Origin: Actinocatenispora thailandica
Lineage (GTDB): Bacteria > Actinomycetota > Actinomycetes > Mycobacteriales > Micromonosporaceae
Length of the DNA: 64,000 nucleotides
Direction: 5' to 3'
NCBI RefSeq assembly: GCF_016865425.1
Contig: NZ_AP023355.1
Coordinates: forward strand, 372,001 to 436,000
Made by a program: the position numbers and the translations under genes. Shown piece after piece: positions 1-7,660 of the stretch. Under the pieces are notes generated by a model, which ran no database searches, was not told where the DNA came from, and saw only the letters and a list, made by a program, of their open reading frames with translations. The number at the start of each line of letters is the position of its first letter. Within the stretch, counting starts at the first letter, position 1.

Positions 1-1018
1 TGCCCAGCAGTGAGTCCAGCGCGTCGCACAGCTCGGCGTCCGGCACCGGCACCATCACCGGGGCCGGGATCGGGCCGAGCGTGAACGACCGGTCCTGGTC
101 CTCGGCCAGCGCGGCCCAGTACGCCACCCGCTCACCGACCACCGCGCGCAGGTCGCAGTGTCCGGCCGGGCTCGCCGCGAGCGGCTCCCGGGCCCGCGTG
201 ATGACCGCGTCGACCTGCTCCTCGACCGCCTCGGCGGCGCCGGACAGCCGGTCCTTGTCGGCCCCGTCGGGCAGCGCCTCGACGCCGAGCCGCAGCGCGG
301 TCAACGGGGTACGCAGCCGGTGCGACAGGTCGGCGACCAGTTCCCGCTCGGCGGCGAGCAGTGCCGCGACGCGTCCCACCAGGTCGTTGAACGCGGCGCC
401 CGCCGAGGCGATCTCCGGTGGTCCGTCCGGCACCACCCGTACGGTCAGGTCGCCGTCCCCGAGGGCGCCGGCCGCGCGGGCCAGTTGCCGGGTGGCCCGG
501 ACCGGGCCGGCGGCGAGCCGGTCGGCGAGCACCGCGGCGCCGACCACCAGCAGCACGCTCACCGAGGCGAGGCCGGCCCACGCCAGGTGCACGCCGCGGT
601 GCAGCAGCGCGTCCGGTACCAGGATCTCCACGACGGCGACGCCGCCGGCCGCGGTCCGGGTCGGATGCAGGTGCACCACCCCGTCGCCGACCGGCAACGT
701 CTCGCCCCGGCCGGTACGCAGCACCCGCCGGGTCACCGCGCCCGGCGCCCACCCGGGCGGGCCGGCGACCGTACCGCCGGGCAGGTGCACGGTGAGCCGG
801 TGGGCCCGCCCGGCCGAGGTACTGGCCACCGCATGATGCAGCTCGGTGCGGTCGCCGTCCACGGCGAGCACGGTGCCGACCGCGACGACCTCGCGCTCGG
901 CCCCGGACATCGCCCGGTCGTACGCGTACTGGTAGGCCAGCCAGGCGAGCGGCACCGCGAAGACGGCCACGACCAGCACCGTGACCACGACCGACACCAG
1001 GACGAACCTGCGCCGCAT
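1..1018 (-). CDS. Sensor histidine kinase, C-terminus cut by window edge
   Basis: Two-component sensor kinase that would autophosphorylate and pass phosphate to a response regulator, which is not in view. The N-terminus has a membrane segment (about residues 5-25), then an extracellular stretch and a second membrane segment near residues 150-170. A HAMP-like linker follows, then the H-box 'LSHRLRTPL' with phospho-acceptor His at about residue 233. The ATPase domain is lost at the window edge after 'ALDSLLG'. The ATG at 1018 is chosen because GGGAGGTG lies about 9 bases upstream. It is divergent from the purine permease. The stimulus is unknown. Confidence 0.85.
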   Translation of the reverse strand, partial: MRRRFVLVSVVVTVLVVAVFAVPLAWLAYQYAYDRAMSGAEREVVAVGTVLAVDGDRTELHHAVASTSAGRAHRLTVHLPGGTVAGPPGWAPGAVTRRVLRTGRGETLPVGDGVVHLHPTRTAAGGVAVVEILVPDALLHRGVHLAWAGLASVSVLLVVGAAVLADRLAAGPVRATRQLARAAGALGDGDLTVRVVPDGPPEIASAGAAFNDLVGRVAALLAAERELVADLSHRLRTPLTALRLGVEALPDGADKDRLSGAAEAVEEQVDAVITRAREPLAASPAGHCDLRAVVGERVAYWAALAEDQDRSFTLGPIPAPVMVPVPDAELCDALDSLLG

Positions 1019-1084
1019 CGTCTCGCCCACCTCCCTGTCGCGCCCGGGCGTCCCGCAGCGCGGCCGGCGGGCCGAGTCGGTAAC

Positions 1085-1108
1085 GTGCCGGACATCGGTG
1101 TCTGGCAC
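1085..1108 (+). promoter_or_regulatory. Inverted repeat upstream of the purine permease
   Basis: GTGCCGGACA and TGTCTGGCAC form a 10-base hairpin (one G-T wobble) around the loop TCGG. It lies about 70 bases before the permease start, in the divergent gap with the sensor kinase. It could be an operator or a 5'-leader hairpin. It does not resemble a purine riboswitch that I recognise. Confidence 0.4.
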
Positions 1109-1176
1109 GCTACGGCAGGCGGACCAGGGCGGCGCTCCGGCCGACCCCGCGGCACAGGATCCTCGGAAGGACAGCG

Positions 1177-2628
1177 ATGGCGCAGGACACGGCCGTGACC
1201 GGCATCCCACCCCGGGCGCCCCGGAATCCGATCGACCGGTACTTCAAGATCAGCCAGCGCGGGTCGACGATGCCGCGGGAGATCCGCGGCGGCCTCGCCA
1301 CGTTCTTCACGATGGCCTACATCCTGGTGCTCAACCCGCTGATCCTCGGTGGGGCCGAGGACAAGCTGCACCACCACCTGAGCGGCCCGCAGCTGGTCAC
1401 CTCGACCGCGCTGGTCGCCGCGGTCATGACGATCATCATGGGGGTCGGCGGCAACCTGCCGCTCGCGATCGCCGCCGGGCTCGGCCTCAACGGTGTCGTC
1501 GCGTTCCAGCTGGCGCCGCAGATGACCTGGCCGCAGGCGATGGGGCTGGTGGTCATCGAGGGCGCGGTGATCTGCGTGCTGGTGGTCACCGGGCTGCGGC
1601 AGGCCATCATGGCGGCGATCCCGCTGCCGCTGAAGCAGGCGATCAGCGTCGGTATCGGGTTGTTCGTGGCGTTCATCGGTTTCGTCGACGCCGGTTTCGT
1701 CACCCGCATCCCGGACGCCGGCGGCAGCACCACCCCGGTGCAGCTGGGCGTCGGCAACGTGCTGCGCGGCTGGCCGACGATCATCTTCTGCATCGGCGTG
1801 CTGCTCACCCTGGTACTGCTGATTCGCAAGGTCCGGGGCGCGATCCTGATCAGCATCGTGGTCTCCACGATCCTCGCGATGGTCCTCAACGCGATCGTGC
1901 ACGTACCGGAGCACGGCTGGGGGCTGACCACCCCGGAGGTACCGGACAAGGTCGTGGCGCTGCCCGACTTCGGGTTGGTCGGCAAGGTCGACCTGATCGG
2001 CGGCTTCGCGTCGGCGGGCGTGGTCACCGCGGTGCTGTTCGTGTTCACCCTGGTGCTGTCGGACTTCTTCGACGCGATGGGCACCATCATCGGCGTCAGC
2101 AACGAAGCCGGTCTGGTGGACGACCAGGGCCGGTTGCCCGGCATCGGCCGGGTGCTGTTCATCGACGGCGTCGCCGCGATCGCCGGTGGTGCCGCGTCCG
2201 CATCCTCGAACACCTGCTTCGTCGAGTCGACGGCCGGGGTCGGCGAGGGCGCCCGGACCGGCTTCTCGAACCTGGTCACCGGCGTGTTGTTCGCGCTGGC
2301 GATGTTCTTCTCGCCGCTGGTGGGCATCGTGCCGTCGCAGGCCGCGGCGCCGGCCCTGGTGGTGGTCGGCTTCCTGCTGATGACGCAGGTCAAGGACATC
2401 CCGTGGACGAGGTTCGAGATCGCCGTGCCGGCGTTCCTGACCATCATCCTGATGCCCTTCACCTACTCGATCACCAACGGCATCGGCGCCGGCTTCCTCT
2501 CCTACGTGGTGTTGCAGGTGGCCGTCGGCAAGATCAAGCGGATCCACTGGCTGCTCTGGGTGGTGGCCGCGTTCTTCGCGGTGTACTTCGCGATCCACCC
2601 GATCGAGGCCTGGCTCGGCGTGCACTGA
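1177..2628 (+). CDS. NCS2-family purine permease (AzgA-like)
   Basis: Membrane transporter of 483 residues, predicted to import hypoxanthine, guanine or adenine by proton symport. About 12 hydrophobic segments run through the protein. The AzgA/GhxP-type features are the N-terminal 'IRGGLATFFTMAYI', the 'FFDAMGT' segment and 'SSNTCFVESTAGVGEG', the substrate-site region of this family. Length is normal. ATG 1177 follows GGAAGGA with good spacing. It stands alone, divergent from the sensor kinase. The exact purine cannot be decided from sequence. Confidence 0.92.
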   Translation: MAQDTAVTGIPPRAPRNPIDRYFKISQRGSTMPREIRGGLATFFTMAYILVLNPLILGGAEDKLHHHLSGPQLVTSTALVAAVMTIIMGVGGNLPLAIAAGLGLNGVVAFQLAPQMTWPQAMGLVVIEGAVICVLVVTGLRQAIMAAIPLPLKQAISVGIGLFVAFIGFVDAGFVTRIPDAGGSTTPVQLGVGNVLRGWPTIIFCIGVLLTLVLLIRKVRGAILISIVVSTILAMVLNAIVHVPEHGWGLTTPEVPDKVVALPDFGLVGKVDLIGGFASAGVVTAVLFVFTLVLSDFFDAMGTIIGVSNEAGLVDDQGRLPGIGRVLFIDGVAAIAGGAASASSNTCFVESTAGVGEGARTGFSNLVTGVLFALAMFFSPLVGIVPSQAAAPALVVVGFLLMTQVKDIPWTRFEIAVPAFLTIILMPFTYSITNGIGAGFLSYVVLQVAVGKIKRIHWLLWVVAAFFAVYFAIHPIEAWLGVH

Positions 2629-2691
2629 TCGGCCCGCTGGCGGCGGCGTAACCGGCTTGCCGGCGGCGGGCGGTTGCGGTCTGCTGGCGGG

Positions 2692-3147
2692 ATGCACGTC
2701 GCGGACCTGACACCCGAGTACGCCGCGGACATCGCCACCTGGCGCTACCCGCCGCCCTACCAGCGGTACGACCTGAGCGAGGCGGCGCCGCTGCTGGACC
2801 CGGCGAACGGGTTCGTCGCGCTGCTGGACGGCGCCGAGCTGATCGGGTTCCGCTCGTTCGGCCCGGACGGGCAAGTGCCCGGCGGGCGGTACGACGACTC
2901 CGCGCTCGACACCGGCGGCGGGCTGCGGCCCTCGCGTACCGGGCGTGGCCTCGGCCGGCAGGCACTGGCCGTCGGCCTGGCGTACGGGCGGGAGCGGTTC
3001 GCGCCGCCGGCGTTCCGGGTGACGGTGGCGGCGGACAACGAGCGGGCGCTGCGGGTGGTCGGCTCGTCGGGTTTCGTCCGGGTCGACGAGTTCGCGGCGA
3101 CCACCACCGGGCTGCGGTACGTCGTGCTGGTCCGGCCGGAACGGTGA
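2692..3147 (+). CDS. GNAT-family N-acetyltransferase
   Basis: Small acetyltransferase of 151 residues that should transfer acetyl from acetyl-CoA to an amine; the substrate is unknown. The acetyl-CoA loop appears as 'TGRGLGRQAL' (about residues 83-92), followed by the typical 'VAADNERALRVVGSSGF' helix-turn near residues 110-126. An in-frame TTG at 2674 would add six residues, but ATG 2692 gives the better N-terminus ('MHVADLTPEYA'). No strong ribosome-binding site is visible. A short hairpin (TGACCG/CGGTCA, 3145-3162) overlaps the stop codon. Confidence 0.8.
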   Translation: MHVADLTPEYAADIATWRYPPPYQRYDLSEAAPLLDPANGFVALLDGAELIGFRSFGPDGQVPGGRYDDSALDTGGGLRPSRTGRGLGRQALAVGLAYGRERFAPPAFRVTVAADNERALRVVGSSGFVRVDEFAATTTGLRYVVLVRPER

Positions 3148-3148
3148 C

Positions 3149-3224
3149 CGTTAGCGCGGTCACGGTGCGGGTGACGGTCGGCACGAATCGTGTTCGTTAG
3201 CGAAGGTAATGAGCTAGGCTAACG
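3149..3224 (+). promoter_or_regulatory. Promoter and candidate operator of the MarR gene
   Basis: CGTTAGC occurs at 3149-3155 and 3195-3201, and its inverse GCTAACG at 3218-3224. The last two form an inverted repeat that overlaps a -10-like TAGGCT (3215-3220). This is the expected place for autoregulation by the MarR protein encoded from 3312. The operator assignment is inference. Confidence 0.45.
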
Positions 3225-3311
3225 ATCGGAGCCGGTGCCGTGGGTGGTCCCGGTTCCGTGACGGCCCGACCGTTCACGCCACACCCGGCAGCCACGTGTC
3301 ATCCTGGTGCC

Positions 3312-3767
3312 ATGACACGTGGGGGAACCGGCTCCACCAGGAGGGTCAGCTCGGCGCAACTCGCCGCGACCCTGCGGATGGCGATCACCCGGCTCAACCG
3401 CCGGCTGCGTCGCGCCCGCCCGGTCAGCGAGCTCACCCAGAGCCAGCTGTCCGCACTGACCAGCCTGGAGCTGGCCGGCGCGCTGTCGCCGAAGGAGCTG
3501 GCCGACGCCGAGCGGGTGCAACCGCCGTCCGTGACCCGGACGGTGGCGGCGCTGGAGGGGCGCGGGCTGGTGCAACGCACGCCACACCCGACCGACGGGC
3601 GGCAGGTCATCCTCGCCCCCACCGAGCAGGGGCGACAGATCGTCGTGGCGGACCGGAAGGCGCGGGACGCGTGGCTGGCCCAACGGCTGGCCGAGCTGAC
3701 CGGCGAGGAGCGCGAGACGCTCCGTCGCGCCGCCGAGCTGCTGGCCCGCATCGCCCAGGCGGAGTAG
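3312..3767 (+). CDS. MarR-family transcriptional regulator
   Basis: Dimeric winged-helix regulator of 151 residues. The recognition region is 'LSPKELADAERVQPPSVTRTVAALEGRGLVQR', followed by the wing 'HPTDGRQVILAPTEQG' with the family's conserved DxR. ATG 3312 is preferred over upstream in-frame codons because the protein then begins at normal length. The MFS transporter starts 84 bases downstream on the same strand, the usual MarR-efflux pairing. It probably represses itself and the pump until a ligand binds. Confidence 0.9.
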   Translation: MTRGGTGSTRRVSSAQLAATLRMAITRLNRRLRRARPVSELTQSQLSALTSLELAGALSPKELADAERVQPPSVTRTVAALEGRGLVQRTPHPTDGRQVILAPTEQGRQIVVADRKARDAWLAQRLAELTGEERETLRRAAELLARIAQAE

Positions 3768-3851
3768 CCGGGGCACGCGCGCGGGGCGCCGGGTCGGACC
3801 GTCGGCAACACCGACGTACCGACCGCTTCGAGGAGGCGACCCGCCCGCCAC

Positions 3852-5231
3852 ATGAACGCTTCCGTGGCCCACACGTTCCGCTCGCTCAAGGTCCGCAACT
3901 ACCGGCTGTTCGCCACCGGCCAGGTGATCTCGCTCATCGGCAACTGGATGCAGTTCACCGCCCAGGACTGGACGGTGCTGCACCTGTCGCACAACTCCGG
4001 CGCCGCCCTCGGCTGGGTCACCGCCCTGCAGTTCCTGCCCGTCGTGGCGCTCACCCTGTACGGCGGGAAGCTCGCCGACCGGTACGACAAGCGCAAGCTG
4101 CTGATGTTCACCAACGTCGGCGCCGGGCTCGTCGCCGTCGCGCTCGGGGTGCTCACCCTCACCGGCACGATCGCGCTGTGGCACGTGCTGCTGCTCGCCG
4201 CCTGCCTCGGCACCGCGAACGCCATCGACAACCCGGCCCGGCAGTCGTTCGTGTCCGAGATGGTCGGCGGCGCGCTGCTGCCGAACGCGATCTCGCTCAA
4301 CAGCGCGGTGTTCAACGCCGCCCGGATCGTCGGCCCGGCGGTCGCCGGCGTCGCCATCTCGCTGATCGGCACCGGCCCGGTCTTCCTGCTCAACTCGCTG
4401 ACCTACGCCGCGACGCTGACCGCGCTGACCCTGATGCGCCCGGCCGAGCTGTACCGCTCCGCCCGCCGGCGGGTCCGCGACGCCCGCATCGCCGACGGCA
4501 TCCGGTACGCCGCGCGCCGGCCCGACCTGCTGCTGCCGATGGCGCTGATGCTGGTGATCGGGGCCCTCGGATTCAACTTCCAGCTGACCCTCGCGCTGCT
4601 GTCCAAGACCGTGTTCCACCGCGGCGCCGCCTCCTTCGGGCTGCTCACCACGGCGCTCGCGGCCGGCGCGCTGCTCGGCGCCCTCGCGTCGAGCCGGCGC
4701 AGCTCGCGGCCCTCCTCGTACACGGTGATCGGGGCGGCGTTCGGGTTCGGCGTGTTCGAGACGCTCGCCGGGCTGGCACCCGGCTACCCGGCCGCGGCCG
4801 GGATCCTGGTCTGCACCGGGTTCTTCATGATCTACCTGGCGCAGGCGGCGAACCAGCGGATCCAGCTCGGCGTCGGCGAGGAGTTCCGCGGCCGGGTGAT
4901 GGCCCTGTACGTACTGGTCTTCCAGGGGTCCACGCCGGTGTTCGCGCCGATCGTCGGCTGGCTCGCCGGCGCCCTCGGCGCCCGCTCCACGCTGTGGTTC
5001 GGCGGCGTCGCGTCGATCGCCGCCGCGGCCCTGGTCCTCGGGTACCGGTCCCACCGGCGCGGCGCCCGCCTGGCGATCCGGGTACGGCCGGTCCCGCACC
5101 CCCGCCTGGTCGCGCCGCTGCCCAGCAGCACACCGATCGGGGCGGCCGGCCGGCGAGACCTCGTCGACGAGCCGGTTGCTGCCGGCTCCGCGGTGACCTA
5201 TCCGGCCGGTCGCGCCCGCGCTGCCCGCTAG
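3852..5231 (+). CDS. MFS transporter, EntS/MFS_3-like efflux pump
   Basis: Twelve-helix exporter of 459 residues. The N-terminus 'FRSLKVRNYRLFATGQ' and 'GNWMQFTAQDW' are typical of the MFS_3 group that includes EntS. The loop motif 'GGKLADRYDKRKLL' corresponds to the cytoplasmic MFS signature between helices 2 and 3. It lies 84 bases after the MarR gene and is probably its target. Cargo is unknown; drugs or siderophores are usual for the family. The tail after about residue 400 is polar and low in complexity. Confidence 0.88.
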   Translation: MNASVAHTFRSLKVRNYRLFATGQVISLIGNWMQFTAQDWTVLHLSHNSGAALGWVTALQFLPVVALTLYGGKLADRYDKRKLLMFTNVGAGLVAVALGVLTLTGTIALWHVLLLAACLGTANAIDNPARQSFVSEMVGGALLPNAISLNSAVFNAARIVGPAVAGVAISLIGTGPVFLLNSLTYAATLTALTLMRPAELYRSARRRVRDARIADGIRYAARRPDLLLPMALMLVIGALGFNFQLTLALLSKTVFHRGAASFGLLTTALAAGALLGALASSRRSSRPSSYTVIGAAFGFGVFETLAGLAPGYPAAAGILVCTGFFMIYLAQAANQRIQLGVGEEFRGRVMALYVLVFQGSTPVFAPIVGWLAGALGARSTLWFGGVASIAAAALVLGYRSHRRGARLAIRVRPVPHPRLVAPLPSSTPIGAAGRRDLVDEPVAAGSAVTYPAGRARAAR

Positions 5232-5360
5232 CCGTGGTGGGGCCGCCCCGTGCCGACCGCACCACGTGCCGGCTGCTCGGGGTACGGCCGTTCGGATCGG
5301 CGCCGGGTTGGTTCGGCGGTGCCCCGGCCGGCCCGCCGCCGGACAGGTACCTGAGCGGCT

Positions 5361-5497
5361 CCCTTTGCTCTGCACACCCATACGAACCACTCGTGGTGCG
5401 GATAGGTGTGCAGAGCAGTGGTGCGCTCGGGTGCGCAGAGCAGGTGGTGCGCTCGGGTGCGCAGAGCAGTGGTGCGCTCAGGTGCGCAGAGCAAAGG
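5361..5497. repeat. Hairpin followed by four copies of an arm sequence
   Basis: CTCTGCACACC (5368-5378) pairs perfectly with GGTGTGCAGAG (5405-5415), with an inner ACCAC/GTGGT stem. The right arm then recurs as GGTGCGCAGAGCA at 5430, 5456 and 5481, with a period of about 25 bases. The last copy extends to GCAAAGG, matching the CCTTTGC before the left arm. One left arm could therefore pair with any of four right arms. It lies in the 366-base gap between the MFS gene and the next gene, which holds no other feature I can support. Confidence 0.75.
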
Positions 5498-5597
5498 GGC
5501 GCGGACGGGTGGCCGTGGGTGGGGTCGGCTGGCGCGAGCCGGCGGCGGTTCGGTGCGGGCCGGCAGAAATGTCGGCCCGCTGTGCCAGGGTGGCGGT

Positions 5598-6386
5598 ATG
5601 GACTCCACAGATCCGACCCGGACCGCCGGCACGACGAGATTGACACCGGCGCGCTACCGGGAGTGCCTGGCGGCCGACGCCGCGCGGCTGCGGGAGGTGG
5701 CCGCCGACCGGCTCGCCGCCCCGGTGCCGAGCTGCCCGGACTGGTCGGTCGACGACCTGGTCCGGCACGTCGCCCAGGTCTACCTGCACAAGGTGGCGGC
5801 GATGCAGCGCGGTGAGCGGCCAGTCGACTGGCCGCCGGACCTCGCTGCCGAGCCGACCCTCGCGCTGTTCGACCGGGCGATCGCCGAGCTGTCCGCCGAG
5901 TTCGATCGGCACGCCGCAACCGATCCGACCTGGACCTTCTACCCCGGCGACCAGACCGTCGCGTTCTGGCTGCGCCGGATGGCGCAGGAGACGGCGGTGC
6001 ACCGCATCGACGCGGAGCTGGCCGCCGGAGCGGTCACCCCGGTGCCGGACGACCTGGCGCTCGACGGTGTCGACGAGGTGCTGAGCATCATGCTCACCTG
6101 GGGCACCAACGCCTTTCCCGATGATCCGGACACCGCCGCGCTGCTGCGTGCCGGCGACGGCCGAGCCGTGTGCCTGGACACCGGCGCCGGGCGGTACGCG
6201 GTGCGGGTCAGCGCGGCGGGCGTCGAGCTGACCCCGGGCGGTGCCGGGGACGTCACGGTGCGGGCCGACCCGCCGACGATGCTGCGTTGGTTGTGGAACC
6301 GGGCGCCGGCCGACGCCGCCACGATCGACGGCGACCGGGCGCCGGTCGATCAGCTGCGTCAGCTGCTCGCCGACGCGACACTGTGA
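5598..6386 (+). CDS. Maleylpyruvate isomerase family mycothiol-dependent enzyme
   Basis: Protein of 262 residues with an N-terminal DinB-like metal-binding bundle (MDMPI_N), seen in 'CPDWSVDDLVRHVAQVYLHK' (about residues 40-59) and 'RMAQETAVHRIDAE', and a C-terminal MDMPI_C/SCP-like domain ending 'LLADATL'. Members use mycothiol as cofactor or act as mycothiol transferases; most, like this one, have no proven substrate. ATG 5598 is chosen over upstream in-frame codons, which would fall in the repeat array. Its stop overlaps a possible GTG start of the next gene. Confidence 0.82.
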   Translation: MDSTDPTRTAGTTRLTPARYRECLAADAARLREVAADRLAAPVPSCPDWSVDDLVRHVAQVYLHKVAAMQRGERPVDWPPDLAAEPTLALFDRAIAELSAEFDRHAATDPTWTFYPGDQTVAFWLRRMAQETAVHRIDAELAAGAVTPVPDDLALDGVDEVLSIMLTWGTNAFPDDPDTAALLRAGDGRAVCLDTGAGRYAVRVSAAGVELTPGGAGDVTVRADPPTMLRWLWNRAPADAATIDGDRAPVDQLRQLLADATL

Positions 6387-6460
6387 CCCCGCCGGACCGG
6401 CGGCATCCGGCGCCCCGCCGGCCGCGGCGACCGGGCCGACCAGCCGCGGACGGCCCGAGC

Positions 6461-7027
6461 GTGCGGCTGTTCGTCGCGGTCCGGCCGTCGACGGAGGCTC
6501 TCGCCGAGCTCGGCGCGCTGGTCGACGGGCTCGCCGCGTCCCGGGCCGGCGCCCGGCTGGCCGATCGGTCCCGGTGGCACGTGACCGTCGCGTTCCTCGG
6601 CGAGGTGCCGGAGAACCGGGTTCCGGATGTGTCGGCGGCACTGACCGCCGCCGCCGGTCCCGCCGCGCCGCTGCGGTTGCGGTTGGCCGGCGGCGGTCGG
6701 TTCGGCCGGGGCAGGTTCGCGGTGCTCTGGGCCGGCGTCGACGGTGCCACCGACGGCGCACTCGACGCGTTCGCCGGGCTGGCCCGCAGCGTTCGGCGGG
6801 AGCTGCGCCGGGCCCGGCTGCCGTACGACGACAAGCCGTTCCGGCCGCACCTGACGCTGGCCCGGCCCGGCGCGAAACTCGGCGCGGCCGAGCTGACCGC
6901 CGACGTCGAGCTGCTGCGCGGCTTCACCGGCGTGGCGTTCCCGGTCGACCGGCTGCTGCTGTTCCGCAGCGAGTTGGGCCCGCAGCCGAGTCATCACCTG
7001 CTCAGCGAGCACCTTCTCACCGGCTGA
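6461..7027 (+). CDS. thpR: RNA 2',3'-cyclic phosphodiesterase (2H family)
   Basis: 2H phosphoesterase of 188 residues that opens 2',3'-cyclic phosphate ends on RNA. Both catalytic HxTx motifs are present: 'HVTVAFLGEVPENR' (about residues 39-52) and 'HLTLARP' (about 131-137). GTG 6461 gives the typical start 'RLFVAVRPS'. An alternative GTG at 6383 overlaps the previous stop by four bases and would add 26 basic, low-complexity residues. I prefer the shorter form on family grounds. It is probably transcribed with the upstream mycothiol-type gene. Confidence 0.88.
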   Translation: MRLFVAVRPSTEALAELGALVDGLAASRAGARLADRSRWHVTVAFLGEVPENRVPDVSAALTAAAGPAAPLRLRLAGGGRFGRGRFAVLWAGVDGATDGALDAFAGLARSVRRELRRARLPYDDKPFRPHLTLARPGAKLGAAELTADVELLRGFTGVAFPVDRLLLFRSELGPQPSHHLLSEHLLTG

Positions 7028-7220
7028 GGCGCCCCGGCCGGCCGCCGCGGGCGTGGCGCCGCGGGCCGTCGCAAGCGACGGGCCATGCCGGCCGGCCGCG
7101 GCGCGACCGCCGTCGGCGAAGCGATTCATCCCCGCCCGCCGCCGGGCGGTTCGCCCGAGACGAGGCCGGCCGCCACCGGTGCCATCCGGGCGGACCGGAT
7201 GGTCACCCCACGCAAACCGG

Positions 7221-7263
7221 TAGATGGCGCCGCTATCTAGATGGTCGTGCGACATGCTAGGTT
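7221..7263 (+). promoter_or_regulatory. PadR promoter with palindromic operator
   Basis: TAGATGGCG (7221-7229) and CGCTATCTA (7231-7239) form an inverted repeat with one mismatch. The hexamer TAGATGG recurs at 7238. A -10 box TAGGTT lies at 7258-7263, six bases before the PadR GTG, so the mRNA is predicted to be leaderless. The palindrome sits near the -35 position, as expected for autorepression. The 190 bases before it (7028-7220) hold no gene that I can support. Confidence 0.55.
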
Positions 7264-7269
7264 CGCGGG

Positions 7270-7608
7270 GTGGAACCGGACCGGCGGGCGCAGTGGTTGC
7301 GCGGTGTGCTGGACCTGTGCGTGCTCGGCACGCTCGCCCGCGGCGAGTCGTACGGCTACCAGCTCGCGCAGGCGCTCGATGCCGCCGGCCTCGGCCCGAT
7401 CCAGGGCGGCACGCTCTACCCGGTGCTGCTGCGGTTGCAGCGGGCCGGGCTGATCGCCGCCCGCTGGCGGGGCGGCGAGGCCGGCCCGGCCCGGAAGTAC
7501 TACCGGATCACCGGGTCCGGCGTGACCACGCTGCGGCAGGCGGCGACCGACTGGTCCGGCTTCGCCGACCGGGTGACCGCGATCCTTTCGACCGGAGGTG
7601 TCGGGTGA
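7270..7608 (+). CDS. PadR-family transcriptional regulator
   Basis: Winged-helix repressor of 112 residues. 'LCVLGTLARGESYGYQLAQAL' (about residues 11-31) and 'GGTLYPVLLRLQRAGLI' (about 44-60) are the diagnostic PadR helix-turn-helix, and 'PARKYYRITGSG' is the wing. It heads an operon with an ABC ATPase and a permease, which it very probably controls. GTG 7270 is the only sensible start. Its stop lies in the first copy of a triplicated 26-base junction. Confidence 0.92.
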   Translation: MEPDRRAQWLRGVLDLCVLGTLARGESYGYQLAQALDAAGLGPIQGGTLYPVLLRLQRAGLIAARWRGGEAGPARKYYRITGSGVTTLRQAATDWSGFADRVTAILSTGGVG

Positions 7609-7660
7609 GCACGGATGCCGGAGGTGTCGGGTGAGCACGGATGCCGGAGGTGTCGGGTGA
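7592..7660 (+). repeat. Triplicated 26-base stop/start junction
   Basis: The 26-base unit that begins CCGGAGGTGTCGGGTGA is present three times, starting at 7592, 7618 and 7644 (the last copy diverges after GTGAG). Each copy holds a Shine-Dalgarno-like GGAGGTG and a GTGA start/stop overlap. PadR stops in copy 1. Copy 1's GTG (7605) opens a nine-codon ORF ending at 7634, copy 2's GTG (7631) opens the same ORF ending at 7660, and copy 3's GTG (7657) starts the ABC ATPase. Because 26 is not a multiple of three, each added unit makes another mini-ORF instead of a fusion. Confidence 0.85.
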
